Assembly: GCF_006438915.1 (NCBI RefSeq)
Contig: NZ_RCZE01000004.1
Coordinates: 370,395 to 434,394, forward strand
DNA: 64,000 nucleotides
Origin: Pseudomonas arsenicoxydans
GTDB lineage: Bacteria; Pseudomonadota; Gammaproteobacteria; Pseudomonadales; Pseudomonadaceae
Direction: 5' to 3'
Shown here: positions 21,723 to 32,057 of the stretch, one piece after another
Position numbering within the stretch: the first letter of the stretch is position 1
How the letters are laid out: the number at the start of each line of letters is the position of its first letter
Notes under the pieces: generated by a model
Told to the model about the DNA's origin: nothing
Database searches by the model: none
The model's input: only the letters and a program-made list of their open reading frames with translations
Translations under genes and position numbers: made by a program

Positions 21723-21812
21723 TGTGGGAGCGGGCTTGCTCGCGAATACGGTTTTACATTCAGCAACTATGTTGCCTGAAAATCCGCTTTCGCGAGCAAG
21801 CCCGCTCCCACA
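21723..21812. repeat. REPIN between yebC and ruvC
   Basis: An inverted REP pair (TGTGGGAGCGGGCTTGCTCG ... CGAGCAAGCCCGCTCCCACA) with a TTCAGCAACTATGTTGCCTGAA spacer that is itself a dyad. Confidence 0.93.
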
Positions 21813-21829
21813 AGGGATCCTGGTTGCCC

Positions 21830-22576
21830 TTAGCTTAGCTGTGCGGCTACCGATTCCGGAATGTCCGCGTTGGAATAGACGTTCTGCACATCATCCAGGT
21901 CTTCGAGCATATCGATCAGCTTGAGCACCTTCTCGGCACCTTCCAGGTCCAGTTCGGCGCTGGTGGTCGGCAGCATGACGATTTCAGCGTCTTCACCCTT
22001 GAAACCGGCCGCTTCCAGCGCGTTGCGCACGGAATAGAACCCGGCGAACGAGGTGAACACATCAATGGAACCGTCTTCGTGTGTGACCACGTCATCGGCA
22101 TCCGCTTCCATCGCCGCTTCGATCAGCGCGTCTTCATCAACGCCTGGCGCGAAGGAAATCTGCCCTTTGCGCTCGAACAGATAAGCCACGGAACCATCGG
22201 TGCCAAGGTTGCCGCCACATTTGCTGAACGCATGCCGAACAGCCGCCGCGGTGCGATTACGGTTGTCGGTCATGCACTCGACCATCACCGCCACGCCACC
22301 CGGGCCGTAGCCTTCGTAGCTCAACTCAACCATATCGTCGGTGTCGGCAGCGCCGGCACCGCGCGCAACGGCGCGATCAATGATGTCGCGGCTCATGTTC
22401 GCGCCAAGGGCCTTGTCCAGCGCCAGACGCAGGCGCGGGTTGGAGCCCGGATCACCGCCACCCTGTCGGGCAGCAACGGTCAGTTCACGAATCCACTTGG
22501 TGAAAATCTTGCCCTTCTTGGCATCCTGACGTTCTTTGCGGTGCTTGATGTTCGCCCACTTGGAATGACCCGCCAT
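21830..22576 (-). CDS. yebC: YebC/PmpR-family protein
   Basis: A 248-residue member of the YebC/PmpR/TACO1 family. The opening [23 protein letters not shown] is the family signature, and GGSGDP-like [18 protein letters not shown] and [12 protein letters not shown] follow. In P. aeruginosa the homologue PmpR represses the quinolone-signal regulator; other members help ribosomes through proline stretches, so either role is possible. It lies between aspS and ruvC, as in P. aeruginosa. The ATG at 22576 is chosen for the exact family start. Confidence 0.95.
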   Translation of the reverse strand: MAGHSKWANIKHRKERQDAKKGKIFTKWIRELTVAARQGGGDPGSNPRLRLALDKALGANMSRDIIDRAVARGAGAADTDDMVELSYEGYGPGGVAVMVECMTDNRNRTAAAVRHAFSKCGGNLGTDGSVAYLFERKGQISFAPGVDEDALIEAAMEADADDVVTHEDGSIDVFTSFAGFYSVRNALEAAGFKGEDAEIVMLPTTSAELDLEGAEKVLKLIDMLEDLDDVQNVYSNADIPESVAAQLS

Positions 22577-22655
22577 AACTCGCTCCGAATTCTCTTTGAA
22601 ACATTGCCCGCCACACTCAGTGTCGGCCAGCAACCAAAAAATCTCGACCTAAAGA

Positions 22656-22683
22656 AAAGGCGCACCCAAAAGGATGCGCCTTT
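22656..22683 (-). terminator. Terminator after aspS
   Basis: On the minus strand AAAGGCGCA and TGCGCCTTT form a 9-base stem with a 10-base loop, followed by a T-rich tract. It lies 11 bases after the aspS stop. Confidence 0.9.
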
Positions 22684-22693
22684 GCGGTCAGCC

Positions 22694-24469
22694 TTACTCA
22701 GCCTTTGGCGTTTCGCGCAGACGAATGTGCAGTTCGCGCAATGCCTTGGCATCCACCTGGCCCGGCGCCTGAGTCATGACGTCCGCCGCGCTCTGGGTTT
22801 TCGGGAAGGCGATCACTTCACGGATCGACTGGGCGCCGGTCATCAGCATCACCAGTCGGTCCAGACCGAAGGCCAGGCCACCGTGTGGCGGCGCGCCGTA
22901 CTTCAATGCGTCGAGCAGGAAGCCGAACTTCTCTTCCTGTTCCGCTTCGTTGATGCCCAGCAGGCGGAATACGGTCTGCTGCATTTCCTTGCGATGGATA
23001 CGGATCGAACCGCCACCCAACTCAGTGCCGTTCAGCACCATGTCGTAGGCACGAGACAGCGCGGTCGCCGGGTTGGCTTCCAGTTCTTCCGGAGTGCATT
23101 TCGGCGCGGTGAACGGGTGGTGCAAGGCGGTGAAGCTGCCGTCGTCGTTCTCTTCGAACATCGGGAAGTCGACGACCCACATCGGTGCCCACTTGCAGGT
23201 CAGCAGGTTCAGATCGTTACCGACTTTGATCCGCAGCGCGCCCAGGGCTTCGCTGACGATCTTGGCTTTATCGGCACCGAAGAACACGATGTCGCCGTCA
23301 ACCGCGCCAACGCGATCGAGGATCACATTGAGGTTGGCTTCAGGGATGTTCTTGACGATCGGCGATTGCAGACCTTCAACGCCTTTGGCGCGCTCGTTGA
23401 CCTTGATGTACGCCAGGCCCTTGGCACCGTAGATGCCGACGAACTTGGTGTAGTCGTCGATCTGCTTGCGCGGCATGCTCGCTGCGCCTGGAACGCGCAA
23501 GGCGGCAATACGGCATTTCGGGTCGTTGGCCGGGCCGCTGAACACCTTGAAGTCGACTTCTTTCAGTTGATCTTCAACGTCAACCAGTTCCAGCGGGTTA
23601 CGCAGGTCCGGCTTGTCGGAACCGTAACGACGCATGGCTTCTGCGAAGGTCATGTGCGGGAAGTCGCCGAATTCCAGGTCCAGCACTTCCTTGAACAGGT
23701 TGCGGATCATTTTTTCGGTGATGCCCATGATCTCGTTCTCATCGAGGAAGCTGGTCTCGATGTCGATCTGGGTGAATTCCGGCTGGCGATCAGCCCGCAG
23801 GTCTTCGTCGCGGAAGCACTTGGCGATCTGGTAGTAACGGTCAAAGCCAGCCACCATCAGCAGTTGCTTGAACAGCTGAGGCGATTGCGGCAAGGCGAAG
23901 AAGGAACCGGCGTGGGTACGGCTCGGCACCAGATAGTCGCGAGCACCTTCCGGGGTGGCACGGGTCAGGATCGGCGTCTCGACGTCGAGGAAGCCGTTCT
24001 CGTCCAGGAAGCGACGGATGCTGGTGGTCATGCGCGAACGCAGACGCAGCTTCTCGGCCATTTCCGGGCGACGCAGGTCAAGGAAGCGATAGCGCAGGCG
24101 GGTTTCTTCGCCGACATCGGAGAACTCGTTCAGCGGGAACGGCGGGGTTTCCGATTCGTTCAGCACTTCCAGTTCGTAACCGAGGACTTCGATCATGCCC
24201 GACGCCATGTTGGCGTTGGTGGCACCGGTCGGACGCAGGCGAACCTTGCCGGTGATCTTCACGACGTACTCGCTGCGCACGCGATCGGCAGCGGCGAAGG
24301 ATTCAGCGCGGTCCGGATCGAACACCACCTGGGCCAGACCGTCACGATCACGGATATCGAGGAAAATCACCCCACCGTGGTCACGGCGACGGTGAACCCA
24401 ACCGCAAAGAGTAATTTCCTGGCCTTCCAGGCTTTCGTTCAGTTGGCCGCAATAATGGCTGCGCATCAT
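22694..24469 (-). CDS. aspS: Aspartyl-tRNA synthetase
   Basis: A 591-residue class II synthetase that charges tRNA-Asp. It has the N-terminal OB fold ([24 protein letters not shown]), class II motif 2 region ([18 protein letters not shown] near residue 220), the bacterial GAD insertion, and motif 3 ([13 protein letters not shown] near 535). Start at 24469 ([13 protein letters not shown]) fits the family; upstream in-frame codons do not. Pseudomonas AspRS is known to be non-discriminating, working with GatCAB, but this cannot be read from the sequence alone. An FmdB-type gene precedes it, as in other pseudomonads. Confidence 0.97.
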   Translation of the reverse strand: MMRSHYCGQLNESLEGQEITLCGWVHRRRDHGGVIFLDIRDRDGLAQVVFDPDRAESFAAADRVRSEYVVKITGKVRLRPTGATNANMASGMIEVLGYELEVLNESETPPFPLNEFSDVGEETRLRYRFLDLRRPEMAEKLRLRSRMTTSIRRFLDENGFLDVETPILTRATPEGARDYLVPSRTHAGSFFALPQSPQLFKQLLMVAGFDRYYQIAKCFRDEDLRADRQPEFTQIDIETSFLDENEIMGITEKMIRNLFKEVLDLEFGDFPHMTFAEAMRRYGSDKPDLRNPLELVDVEDQLKEVDFKVFSGPANDPKCRIAALRVPGAASMPRKQIDDYTKFVGIYGAKGLAYIKVNERAKGVEGLQSPIVKNIPEANLNVILDRVGAVDGDIVFFGADKAKIVSEALGALRIKVGNDLNLLTCKWAPMWVVDFPMFEENDDGSFTALHHPFTAPKCTPEELEANPATALSRAYDMVLNGTELGGGSIRIHRKEMQQTVFRLLGINEAEQEEKFGFLLDALKYGAPPHGGLAFGLDRLVMLMTGAQSIREVIAFPKTQSAADVMTQAPGQVDAKALRELHIRLRETPKAE

Positions 24470-24588
24470 GGTAGTGGTTTCGCTTCTCGTAATTCGAAAT
24501 TCGGTCGGAGCCCTGCACATCCTGCCCTTTATAAAGGTGCCCGATGATGCAAGCGCTCGCACGTGTGGTTCAACTCAGGCCCTAGACC

Positions 24589-24810
24589 CTAGTCAGCTTT
24601 GTCGCCGCCGGCCAGGTTCTTCTTCGAGCCGGTCTTGAAATCGGTTTCGTACCAACCGGTGCCGCTGAGGCGGAAACCTGGCATGGACAGCATCTTTTTC
24701 AGCTCTGGCGCCTGGCAGGCAGGGCAGTCGACCAGCGGTGCTGCGCTGATCTTTTGAATGGCTTCCAACTGATGACCACAGGAAGCACATTGATAGTCGT
24801 ACATCGGCAT
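24589..24810 (-). CDS. FmdB-family zinc-ribbon protein
   Basis: A 73-residue protein opening MPMYDYQCASCGHQLEAIQKI, with a second cysteine pair in VDCPACQAPEL. The CxxC...CxxC arrangement is the zinc ribbon of the FmdB/CxxC_CXXC_SSSS family of putative regulators. A charged, lysine-rich tail follows. Function unknown. It lies about 120 bases upstream of aspS on the same strand. Start at 24810 is preferred over a second ATG two codons later. Confidence 0.9.
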   Translation of the reverse strand: MPMYDYQCASCGHQLEAIQKISAAPLVDCPACQAPELKKMLSMPGFRLSGTGWYETDFKTGSKKNLAGGDKAD

Positions 24811-24946
24811 GGGGGTTGTCTCGGCGATCAGATTGCTACCGCACACGCTGGGTTTTGCGGCAAAGAGCGGGATTATATCCATTAAATGCAGCCTGTGCAG
24901 CCGTAAGACTGCACAGACTGACACTCAGTCCATTACGCCGCTGCGA

Positions 24947-25270
24947 CTAAGGTGTCGCAACGCAGCCACCTTCCTTCAAGCTGCGCACGACGCAGACAAC
25001 CCGCACCAGCCCGGTGAAGTTCTTGACCCCGCCGTGACGCAAATGCACTTCGCGGTCCACATGGGACAGCAGTGCACTGACCGAACAGCAATTGACCCTG
25101 GCCATATCGCCCAAAATATCCCAGTAGACCTGCTCAAGCCGCAAGCAGGTCGCAAAACCATTCAAACGCACCGAGCGGGATAATGGCAGGGCCAGCCCCA
25201 TATCAAATTCACTGACGAACGGATCAACCCTGATGTCCCTACCCTCGCCTGGCCTGTCTTCGTAAACCAT
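24947..25270 (-). CDS. Ribbon-helix-helix domain protein
   Basis: A 107-residue protein with a likely RHH-type DNA-binding core: RSVRLNGFATCLRLEQVYWDILGDMARVNCCSVSALLSHVD, about residues 33-73. Strand, helix, helix and the conserved tryptophan fit the RHH_4 group seen in Pseudomonas. Six cysteines and a basic tail (RVVCVVRSLKEGG) are unusual for its size. The ATG at 25270 has a strong AAAGGAG site about nine bases upstream. It is transcribed alone and no target is evident. Confidence 0.78.
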   Translation of the reverse strand: MVYEDRPGEGRDIRVDPFVSEFDMGLALPLSRSVRLNGFATCLRLEQVYWDILGDMARVNCCSVSALLSHVDREVHLRHGGVKNFTGLVRVVCVVRSLKEGGCVATP

Positions 25271-25830
25271 ATCGCTGACACTCCTTTGTCATCCTTGCTT
25301 TCTATAAGAGCCACATCTGTTGTGTTGCCTTATAAAAGCGCAGGCGCAAAGGTATATCCAGATGACTTTATGACCATCGACGTAGGATAAGCCAACAGCT
25401 GAAGAGGGATCATGGAGAGCGTCCTAGACCGGCCATTTTCCTACATGATCAAGCGCGCTTTACCACGCGCAAAAGAGATTTGAAGAAGCAAAACGGCAGA
25501 GTGCGAACATGCGCGGGGTCAGCAGTTCGACGGTGGGTACTGCGACCTCATCCTTAATAGAAGAAAGCCGCGCGTGACAAACCTGCCAACACCCATCCGC
25601 CGAATGACGCACCGACCTATGACAAATCAACCTCCCGGGCACCGCCGGACTGCCTGATTTGAGTAGCTGCAGGCTTTGCTGTTAAATAGACCGTGTGTCG
25701 CGACCGCCTATTTTCCGGGGGCTGCGCATAGGCTGATACCGGGTACGTGTCCAACGCCTCTTATTGTTCCGAAGCGAACCGTACTCCATCAGCTCTTCCT
25801 TGTGATCCGTCTTAACGTGAGTTAATCAAA
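25271..25830. other. Unassigned 560-base intergenic region
   Basis: This holds the promoter of the minus-strand RHH gene and, at its right end, the leader of the cold-shock-domain membrane gene. GCCTAT...ATAGGC around 25709-25736 forms a 6-base stem with a 16-base loop. A 60-codon open frame on the minus strand (25460-25642) lacks a ribosome site and any family resemblance. I see no RNA gene I can name. Confidence 0.5.
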
Positions 25831-26433
25831 ATGTTGAAAATCGTTCACCTGCTAACGGGCGCAGCAGCCCTGCTGCTGTCCTTCATCCCCAGCCTGCGGG
25901 CTGAAGCGGTCCCTTACCTGCAACAACCCGATGCACTGTACCTGGCCTTTTTTGGCCTGTTGAACCTTACCCTTGCGCCTGTTATCCCTTACTGGAACAA
26001 AGGCCCGCGTCACCAACTGCAAAACCTGGTCAGCGTTCTGCTGGTGCTGGCCGTTCTCCTGCAAATCCTGACGTTGCTCGCGCCGATGCCTGTCATCGCC
26101 GGTCAACCTGCCGTCCTGTTCAGCCTGGTCGCAGCCCTGACCGCCGTGTTGCTGCACCTGGGTGTCAGCTTCTACAAATCGTCACCGGCCGCCGCCTCGC
26201 CAAGCTATGACATGAGCAACCGCGATACCGGCACCGTCAAGTGGTTCAACACCTCCAAAGGCTTCGGCTTTATTTCCCGCGATTCCGGCGATGATATTTT
26301 CGTGCATTTCCGGGCTATTCGTGGCGAAGGTCACCGCGTTCTGGTCGAAGGCCAGCGCGTGGAATTCTCTGTGATGAACCGTGACAAAGGCCTGCAAGCC
26401 GAAGATGTGATCGCGGCACTGCCGCGTCGCTGA
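25831..26433 (+). CDS. Membrane-anchored cold-shock-domain protein
   Basis: A 200-residue fusion. Residues 1-115 are four hydrophobic helices (about 3-22, 38-57, 66-88 and 93-113). Residues 130-198 are a complete cold-shock domain, with [32 protein letters not shown] and [16 protein letters not shown]. Both RNA-contact motifs are intact, so a nucleic-acid-binding domain is held at the inner membrane. I recall similar architectures in other pseudomonads, but the role is unknown. The ATG at 25831 has only a weak ribosome site (GTGAG), so translation may be regulated. A strong terminator follows. Confidence 0.88.
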   Translation: MLKIVHLLTGAAALLLSFIPSLRAEAVPYLQQPDALYLAFFGLLNLTLAPVIPYWNKGPRHQLQNLVSVLLVLAVLLQILTLLAPMPVIAGQPAVLFSLVAALTAVLLHLGVSFYKSSPAAASPSYDMSNRDTGTVKWFNTSKGFGFISRDSGDDIFVHFRAIRGEGHRVLVEGQRVEFSVMNRDKGLQAEDVIAALPRR

Positions 26434-26445
26434 TTCAAAGGCTAA

Positions 26446-26484
26446 AAAAAACCGCGAACAGCCTGGCTGTTCGCGGTTTTTTTT
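26446..26484 (+). terminator. Terminator of the cold-shock-domain membrane gene
   Basis: A 13-base near-perfect palindrome, ACCGCGAACAGCC / GGCTGTTCGCGGT, flanked by an A-run and a long T-run, so it could serve both strands and also end slyX transcripts. Confidence 0.95.
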
Positions 26485-26507
26485 ACCTGCTTCTTTATCT
26501 TGAAAAG

Positions 26508-26714
26508 TCAGTAATGCGGGGGCGGTGCTTCTTCTTCGAAGGTTTCGAACTGCCCGGCCATTTCTTCCTGGCGCTTGAGCAGCGCTGCCATTTGCAGCTG
26601 CAAGCGTTCAACTGCACGCTGCTGCGTCGCCAGCACATCACTCAATGACTGGATGGTGTCATCCTGAAACGCCAGCTGGCTCTCCAGATCGGTAACGCGA
26701 TCTTCCAGGCTCAT
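26508..26714 (-). CDS. slyX: SlyX family protein
   Basis: A 68-residue coiled-coil protein of unknown function. Heptad-rich [19 protein letters not shown] starts it and the proline-rich acidic end EEEAPPPHY is typical of SlyX. Start at 26714 is used because the family opens MSLEDRV; an ATG three codons earlier is possible. It begins six bases after the HIT gene stop, so the two are co-transcribed. Confidence 0.92.
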   Translation of the reverse strand: MSLEDRVTDLESQLAFQDDTIQSLSDVLATQQRAVERLQLQMAALLKRQEEMAGQFETFEEEAPPPHY

Positions 26715-26719
26715 GATTT

Positions 26720-27145
26720 TCAACCCTCCAGAAACGTAAAGTCTTCGGTCAGTACCAAACGCAGCCGTTCGCGAATCGCTGCAATCTGGTCGGCCTCGTA
26801 GGGTTTGGCCGGTACTTTACCCCAGACCGGCGCAGGCCAGGCCGCGTCCTCGCGTTTGCGCACGATCACATGCATGTGCAATTGGCTGACGACATTACCC
26901 AAAGTCGCGACATTCAACTTGTCGGCGTCGAACGCATCCTTGAGGGTTTCCGCCAGCGCGGTCGTCTCCTGCCAGAGCTGTTGCTGCTCGGAGACACCCA
27001 ACTGAAATATCTCGCTGATATCGTCGCGACGAGGCACCAGGATGAACCAGGGATAATTCGAGTCGTTGGACAACAGCAACCGGCAGAGCGGGAAATCCCC
27101 GATCGGCAGCGTGTCTTGTTGAAGCCGTGGATCTAAAGCGAACAC
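26720..27145 (-). CDS. HIT-family nucleotide-binding hydrolase
   Basis: A 141-residue histidine-triad protein. The core [15 protein letters not shown] and the active-site region [20 protein letters not shown] are present; Gln replaces the first His of the usual HxHxH, leaving HMH. The start is GTG at 27145, about eight bases after a GGGAG ribosome site. Upstream in-frame sequence to 27370 does not resemble the family. Substrate unknown. It precedes slyX. Confidence 0.9.
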   Translation of the reverse strand: MFALDPRLQQDTLPIGDFPLCRLLLSNDSNYPWFILVPRRDDISEIFQLGVSEQQQLWQETTALAETLKDAFDADKLNVATLGNVVSQLHMHVIVRKREDAAWPAPVWGKVPAKPYEADQIAAIRERLRLVLTEDFTFLEG

Positions 27146-28021
27146 TGTGCGCACTCCCGCCTGATTCTCATTTTTCAGCTTAGCGGCCCTCCCGAGGGAC
27201 AGCGCGCCAAGCGACAGGACGGCAGCATACCTGCGAACGGCGCTCGCTTCACGACCACACAAGCGCCCCGCCATGAGACATTTTCTGCCCAGACGCACCA
27301 TCATAGGACCAACGACCTGGCCAAAAGCGCCGAAATGACTGATTAACAAGGATGTGTCCGAACCAGACAAATAACAACACTGTATGAATTCAGTACAGCG
27401 ATTAAGATTTTTTGCACCAAAACCGCACAGCGCGTCTACGCTGAGTCGGTCAGCATCCGCGATCTACTCACATTTGGGGTGAACCGGTAACGTTTTTGGT
27501 TGTCACGGCACCGACCCGCAGGCTGACACACGATGCAAACCCTGGCGTCAAGCCCGAACAAAACGTGCTTGAAACGCCCGGTTTTATGAGGTTTTTACAC
27601 GTATAGACAGGCTGGCAGAAAAAAACAGCAACAGATTTCTGTTTTGTGCACGTTTGTTGCATTCACACCCACATCGCCTTGGATGCCTCTGCTGGAAGTG
27701 GGGTCGTCAAGGCAAATAAAAACAGCGGCAGGGTTGCCCGATGGAGATTCAGACGTTTCATCAAGGACTCTTTTTACCGATGTTCAAGCCCTGGAAAACA
27801 ACGTTAAAGTTGCCGGTCCGCTTGCATTGAGGCTGTAAATTTGCGACATCTACCAAGCTGTTTGCGACAGGGTCGTAAAGAAGCTGAAAGGTTAGATATG
27901 CAAGTATCGCCAATAGGGTCGGCGTGATATAAGTTTGCGCCGACACAAAAAGAAAGAGCCGCCCAGATAATAAAACAGGTGGGACGGCAGTACTCTTCTA
28001 AAACCAAAGGAGCAAATCACG
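27146..28021. other. Long intergenic region before the OprE-like porin
   Basis: About 875 bases with no convincing gene. Open frames here are short, lack ribosome sites and resemble nothing. A+T content rises toward 27360-27480 and 27600-28000. GTCGGCG (27918-27924) and CGCCGAC (27938-27944) form a perfect 7-base dyad around a TATAAG-like box about 80 bases before the porin start. This suggests an operator or leader hairpin for the porin. Confidence 0.5.
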
Positions 28022-29350
28022 ATGCGCGTGATGAAGTGGAGCATGATCGCACTGGCAGTTGCAGCAGCAGCCAGTACTCAGTTGGCAGTAGCCGCACCTT
28101 TCGTAAGCGACCAGGCAGAAGCCAAAGGTTTTGTTGAAGACAGCAAGCTCGACTTGCTGGTTCGCAACTACTACTTCAACCGTAACAAGACTGATGGTGC
28201 AAACGATCAGAGAGACTGGACCCAAGGTATTCAGGGCATGTACAGCTCGGGCTACACCCAAGGTCTGATCGGTGTCGGCGTTGAAGCATGGGGCCAACTG
28301 GCAATCAAACTTGACGGTACCGACAAGTACGCCGGTTCGGGCAACCTGAGCCTTAACAGTCAGGGCGAAAACAACGACAGCCAGGGCAAAGCCGGCGCTG
28401 CCGCCAAGTTCCGCATCTCCAAAACCGAGCTGAAAATCGGCGACATGCAGCCAAGCACCTCTCCGGTGTTCGCTGTTGGCGGTTCCCGTATCCTTCACCA
28501 AACTGCCAGCGGTATCCAACTGCAGAGCAGCGAAGTCAAAGACCTTGACCTCGAAGCCGGTCACTTCTACTCGGCGACCAGCCAGAACGCAAACGCCCGT
28601 GACGGCAGCCTGTGGGCTACCTACGCCGGCGTACAAGCCAACTCCATCGACTACTTCGGTGGCAAATACGGCCTCAACGACAACCTGAGCTTCTCGCTCT
28701 ACGGTGCCAAGCTCGAAGACGTCTGGAACCAGTACTACGCGAACGCGAACTACACCCTCCCACTGGGTGGCGATCAGTCGCTGAACTTCGACGGTAACTA
28801 CTACAACACCAAGGACACCGGTAACGCTAAAGCAGGCGAAATCAGCAACAACGCCTACTCCCTGGCTGCCGCTTTCTCGTTCCTGAAAGCGCATACCCTG
28901 ACCCTGGGCTTCCAGAAAGTGAACGGCGATACCCCGTTCGACTACATCGGTGTGGGTGACAACAACAAAGGCGGCGACTCGATTTTCCTCGCCAACTCCA
29001 TCCAGTACTCTGACTTCAACGCCCCTGGCGAGAAGTCTGTACAAGCCCGTTACGACCTGAAAATGGCCGAATACGGCGTACCTGGTCTGAGCTTCATGAC
29101 CCGTTACGTGAAAGGTTGGAACATCGACGGCACCAACACTCCAGCTGGCAGCGCTTACGCTGGTCTGTACGGCGACAACGGCAAGCACCACGAAACCAAC
29201 CTGGAAGTTAAGTACGTTATTCAATCTGGCCCAGCTAAAGACCTGTCGTTCCGCATCCGTCAAGCATGGCACACCGCCAACGCTGCCGAAGGCGAAGGCG
29301 ATATTCAAGAGTTCCGCCTGATCACCGACTACCCGCTCAACATTCTGTAA
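28022..29350 (+). CDS. oprE: OprD-family outer-membrane porin, OprE-like
   Basis: A 442-residue beta-barrel porin. A signal peptide (about residues 1-24, MKWSMIALAVAAAAST...AVAAP) precedes a mature start FVSDQAEAKGFVEDSKLDLLVRNYYFN. The OprD-family marks are there: SKLDLLVRNYYFNR, RISKTELKIGDMQP, GGSRILHQTASGIQLQSSE and the C-terminal barrel end RLITDYPLNIL. From memory it is closest to P. aeruginosa OprE rather than OprD or OpdX types. Substrate is not evident. An AAAGGAG site lies eight bases upstream and a strong terminator follows. Confidence 0.88.
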   Translation: MRVMKWSMIALAVAAAASTQLAVAAPFVSDQAEAKGFVEDSKLDLLVRNYYFNRNKTDGANDQRDWTQGIQGMYSSGYTQGLIGVGVEAWGQLAIKLDGTDKYAGSGNLSLNSQGENNDSQGKAGAAAKFRISKTELKIGDMQPSTSPVFAVGGSRILHQTASGIQLQSSEVKDLDLEAGHFYSATSQNANARDGSLWATYAGVQANSIDYFGGKYGLNDNLSFSLYGAKLEDVWNQYYANANYTLPLGGDQSLNFDGNYYNTKDTGNAKAGEISNNAYSLAAAFSFLKAHTLTLGFQKVNGDTPFDYIGVGDNNKGGDSIFLANSIQYSDFNAPGEKSVQARYDLKMAEYGVPGLSFMTRYVKGWNIDGTNTPAGSAYAGLYGDNGKHHETNLEVKYVIQSGPAKDLSFRIRQAWHTANAAEGEGDIQEFRLITDYPLNIL

Positions 29351-29376
29351 TTGCAGAGCGTTAGTTTGCGGTAATC

Positions 29377-29410
29377 AAAAAAAGGCCCATCTTCGGATGG
29401 GCCTTTTTTC
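29377..29410 (+). terminator. Terminator of the porin gene
   Basis: GGCCCATC-TTCG-GATGGGCC with an A-run before and a T-run after. The UUCG tetraloop makes it very stable, and it can act on both strands (mscS-type gene converges). Confidence 0.96.
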
Positions 29411-29490
29411 TTGGGCAACAAACACTGGGTAAAACGATCAAATCCGTGAAAACATGCCCGACCAAATAGTCAGACATGATCAAAAAACAA

Positions 29491-30333
29491 TCACTGCACC
29501 GCAGATTCCTGAACCACACGAATCATCCGCTGTGGCAACGGAACATCAACCCCGGCAGTTTTCAAACGATCACGGGACTGTTCGTTAAACATGAACATCA
29601 CGTCCCAGTAATCCGCCGTCTTTACCCAGACCCGAAGCGAAAGAGTGATCGAACTGTCACCCAGCGTAGAAACTACGGCTTGTGGTGCCGGATCTGCCAA
29701 TACGCGTGGATCTTTGGCCAGTTCCAACAACACTTCACGGGCCCTCTGCAGATCCGCTTCGTAATCAACACCCACATCGAACACTACTTTGCGCGTTGGT
29801 TGACGGTTGGTATTGGTGATGATGCCGTTCGACAAGTTACCGTTGGGAACGATGATGGTTTTGTTATCGCCGGTACGCAGTACGGTGTGGAAGATCTGAA
29901 TGCTGTCGACGGTACCGGCAACACCTTGGGCTTCGATCCAGTCACCGATGCGAAACGGACGGAACAACAGAATCAACACGCCGCCGGCGAAGTTTGCCAG
30001 GCTGCCTTGCAAGGCCAGACCGATGGCCAGACCCGCTGCACCGATCGCCGCAACGAACGAGGTGGTTTCCACACCGATCATCGACGCGACGCTGACAATC
30101 AGCAACACCTTGAGAATGATGTTCGCCAGGCTGCTGATGAACCCTTGAAGCGCCAGGTCGGCGTTACGCAGGGCCAGCAGACCGCCGAGCTTTTGCGTCA
30201 CTTTGTTGATCAGCCACCAACCGACAGCCAGGGTGATGACGGCCAGCAACACGCGGCTGCCGTATTCCATGAGCATTGGAATCCAGGCTTGGGAAGCCTT
30301 GACCAGGTGGTCCACTTCAGCATTCAAATCCAT
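29491..30333 (-). CDS. Small-conductance mechanosensitive channel (MscS family)
   Basis: A 280-residue inner-membrane channel that opens under membrane tension. Three transmembrane helices lie at about residues 22-45, 65-85 and 90-115. The pore-lining TM3 is Gly/Ala-rich (AAIGAAGLAIGLALQGSLANFAGG), followed by the beta domain (FRIGDWIEAQGVAGTV) and the C-terminal cage. Its length is close to E. coli MscS (286). It converges on the porin and is separated from yajQ by a REPIN. Confidence 0.94.
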   Translation of the reverse strand: MDLNAEVDHLVKASQAWIPMLMEYGSRVLLAVITLAVGWWLINKVTQKLGGLLALRNADLALQGFISSLANIILKVLLIVSVASMIGVETTSFVAAIGAAGLAIGLALQGSLANFAGGVLILLFRPFRIGDWIEAQGVAGTVDSIQIFHTVLRTGDNKTIIVPNGNLSNGIITNTNRQPTRKVVFDVGVDYEADLQRAREVLLELAKDPRVLADPAPQAVVSTLGDSSITLSLRVWVKTADYWDVMFMFNEQSRDRLKTAGVDVPLPQRMIRVVQESAVQ

Positions 30334-30362
30334 ATTATTTCTCCTGGGTTATGTGCAATCCG

Positions 30363-30453
30363 GGTGGGAGCGAGCGGGCTCGCGAAAGCGCTGGATCAGT
30401 CAACATTTCTGTTAAATGTGAAGCAGCCTTCGCGGGTAAGCCCGCTCCCACAG
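30363..30453. repeat. Diverged REPIN
   Basis: The left arm reads GTGGGAGCGAGCGGGCTCGCG and the right arm CGCGGGTAAGCCCGCTCCCAC. Both have substitutions against the consensus core, so this is an older copy than most others here. Confidence 0.85.
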
Positions 30454-30468
30454 GTCCCGAGTTGAAGG

Positions 30469-32012
<1,544 letters not shown>

Positions 32013-32057
32013 GCAGCGGCTACGCTGGCCACGTGTTCCATTTAAGCGACGAACCTG

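Noticed and set aside
22079..24547. An 822-codon plus-strand open frame
   Set aside because: Antisense to yebC and aspS; protein-like only because of high G+C.
25380..25440. GGA-rich stretch that recalls RsmY/RsmZ-type RNAs
   Set aside because: Only a few unspaced GGA motifs and no terminator; no RNA gene can be supported.
27380..27402. LexA-box-like CTGTATGAATTCAGTACAG
   Set aside because: The half-sites are 11 bases apart, while the SOS box needs 8.
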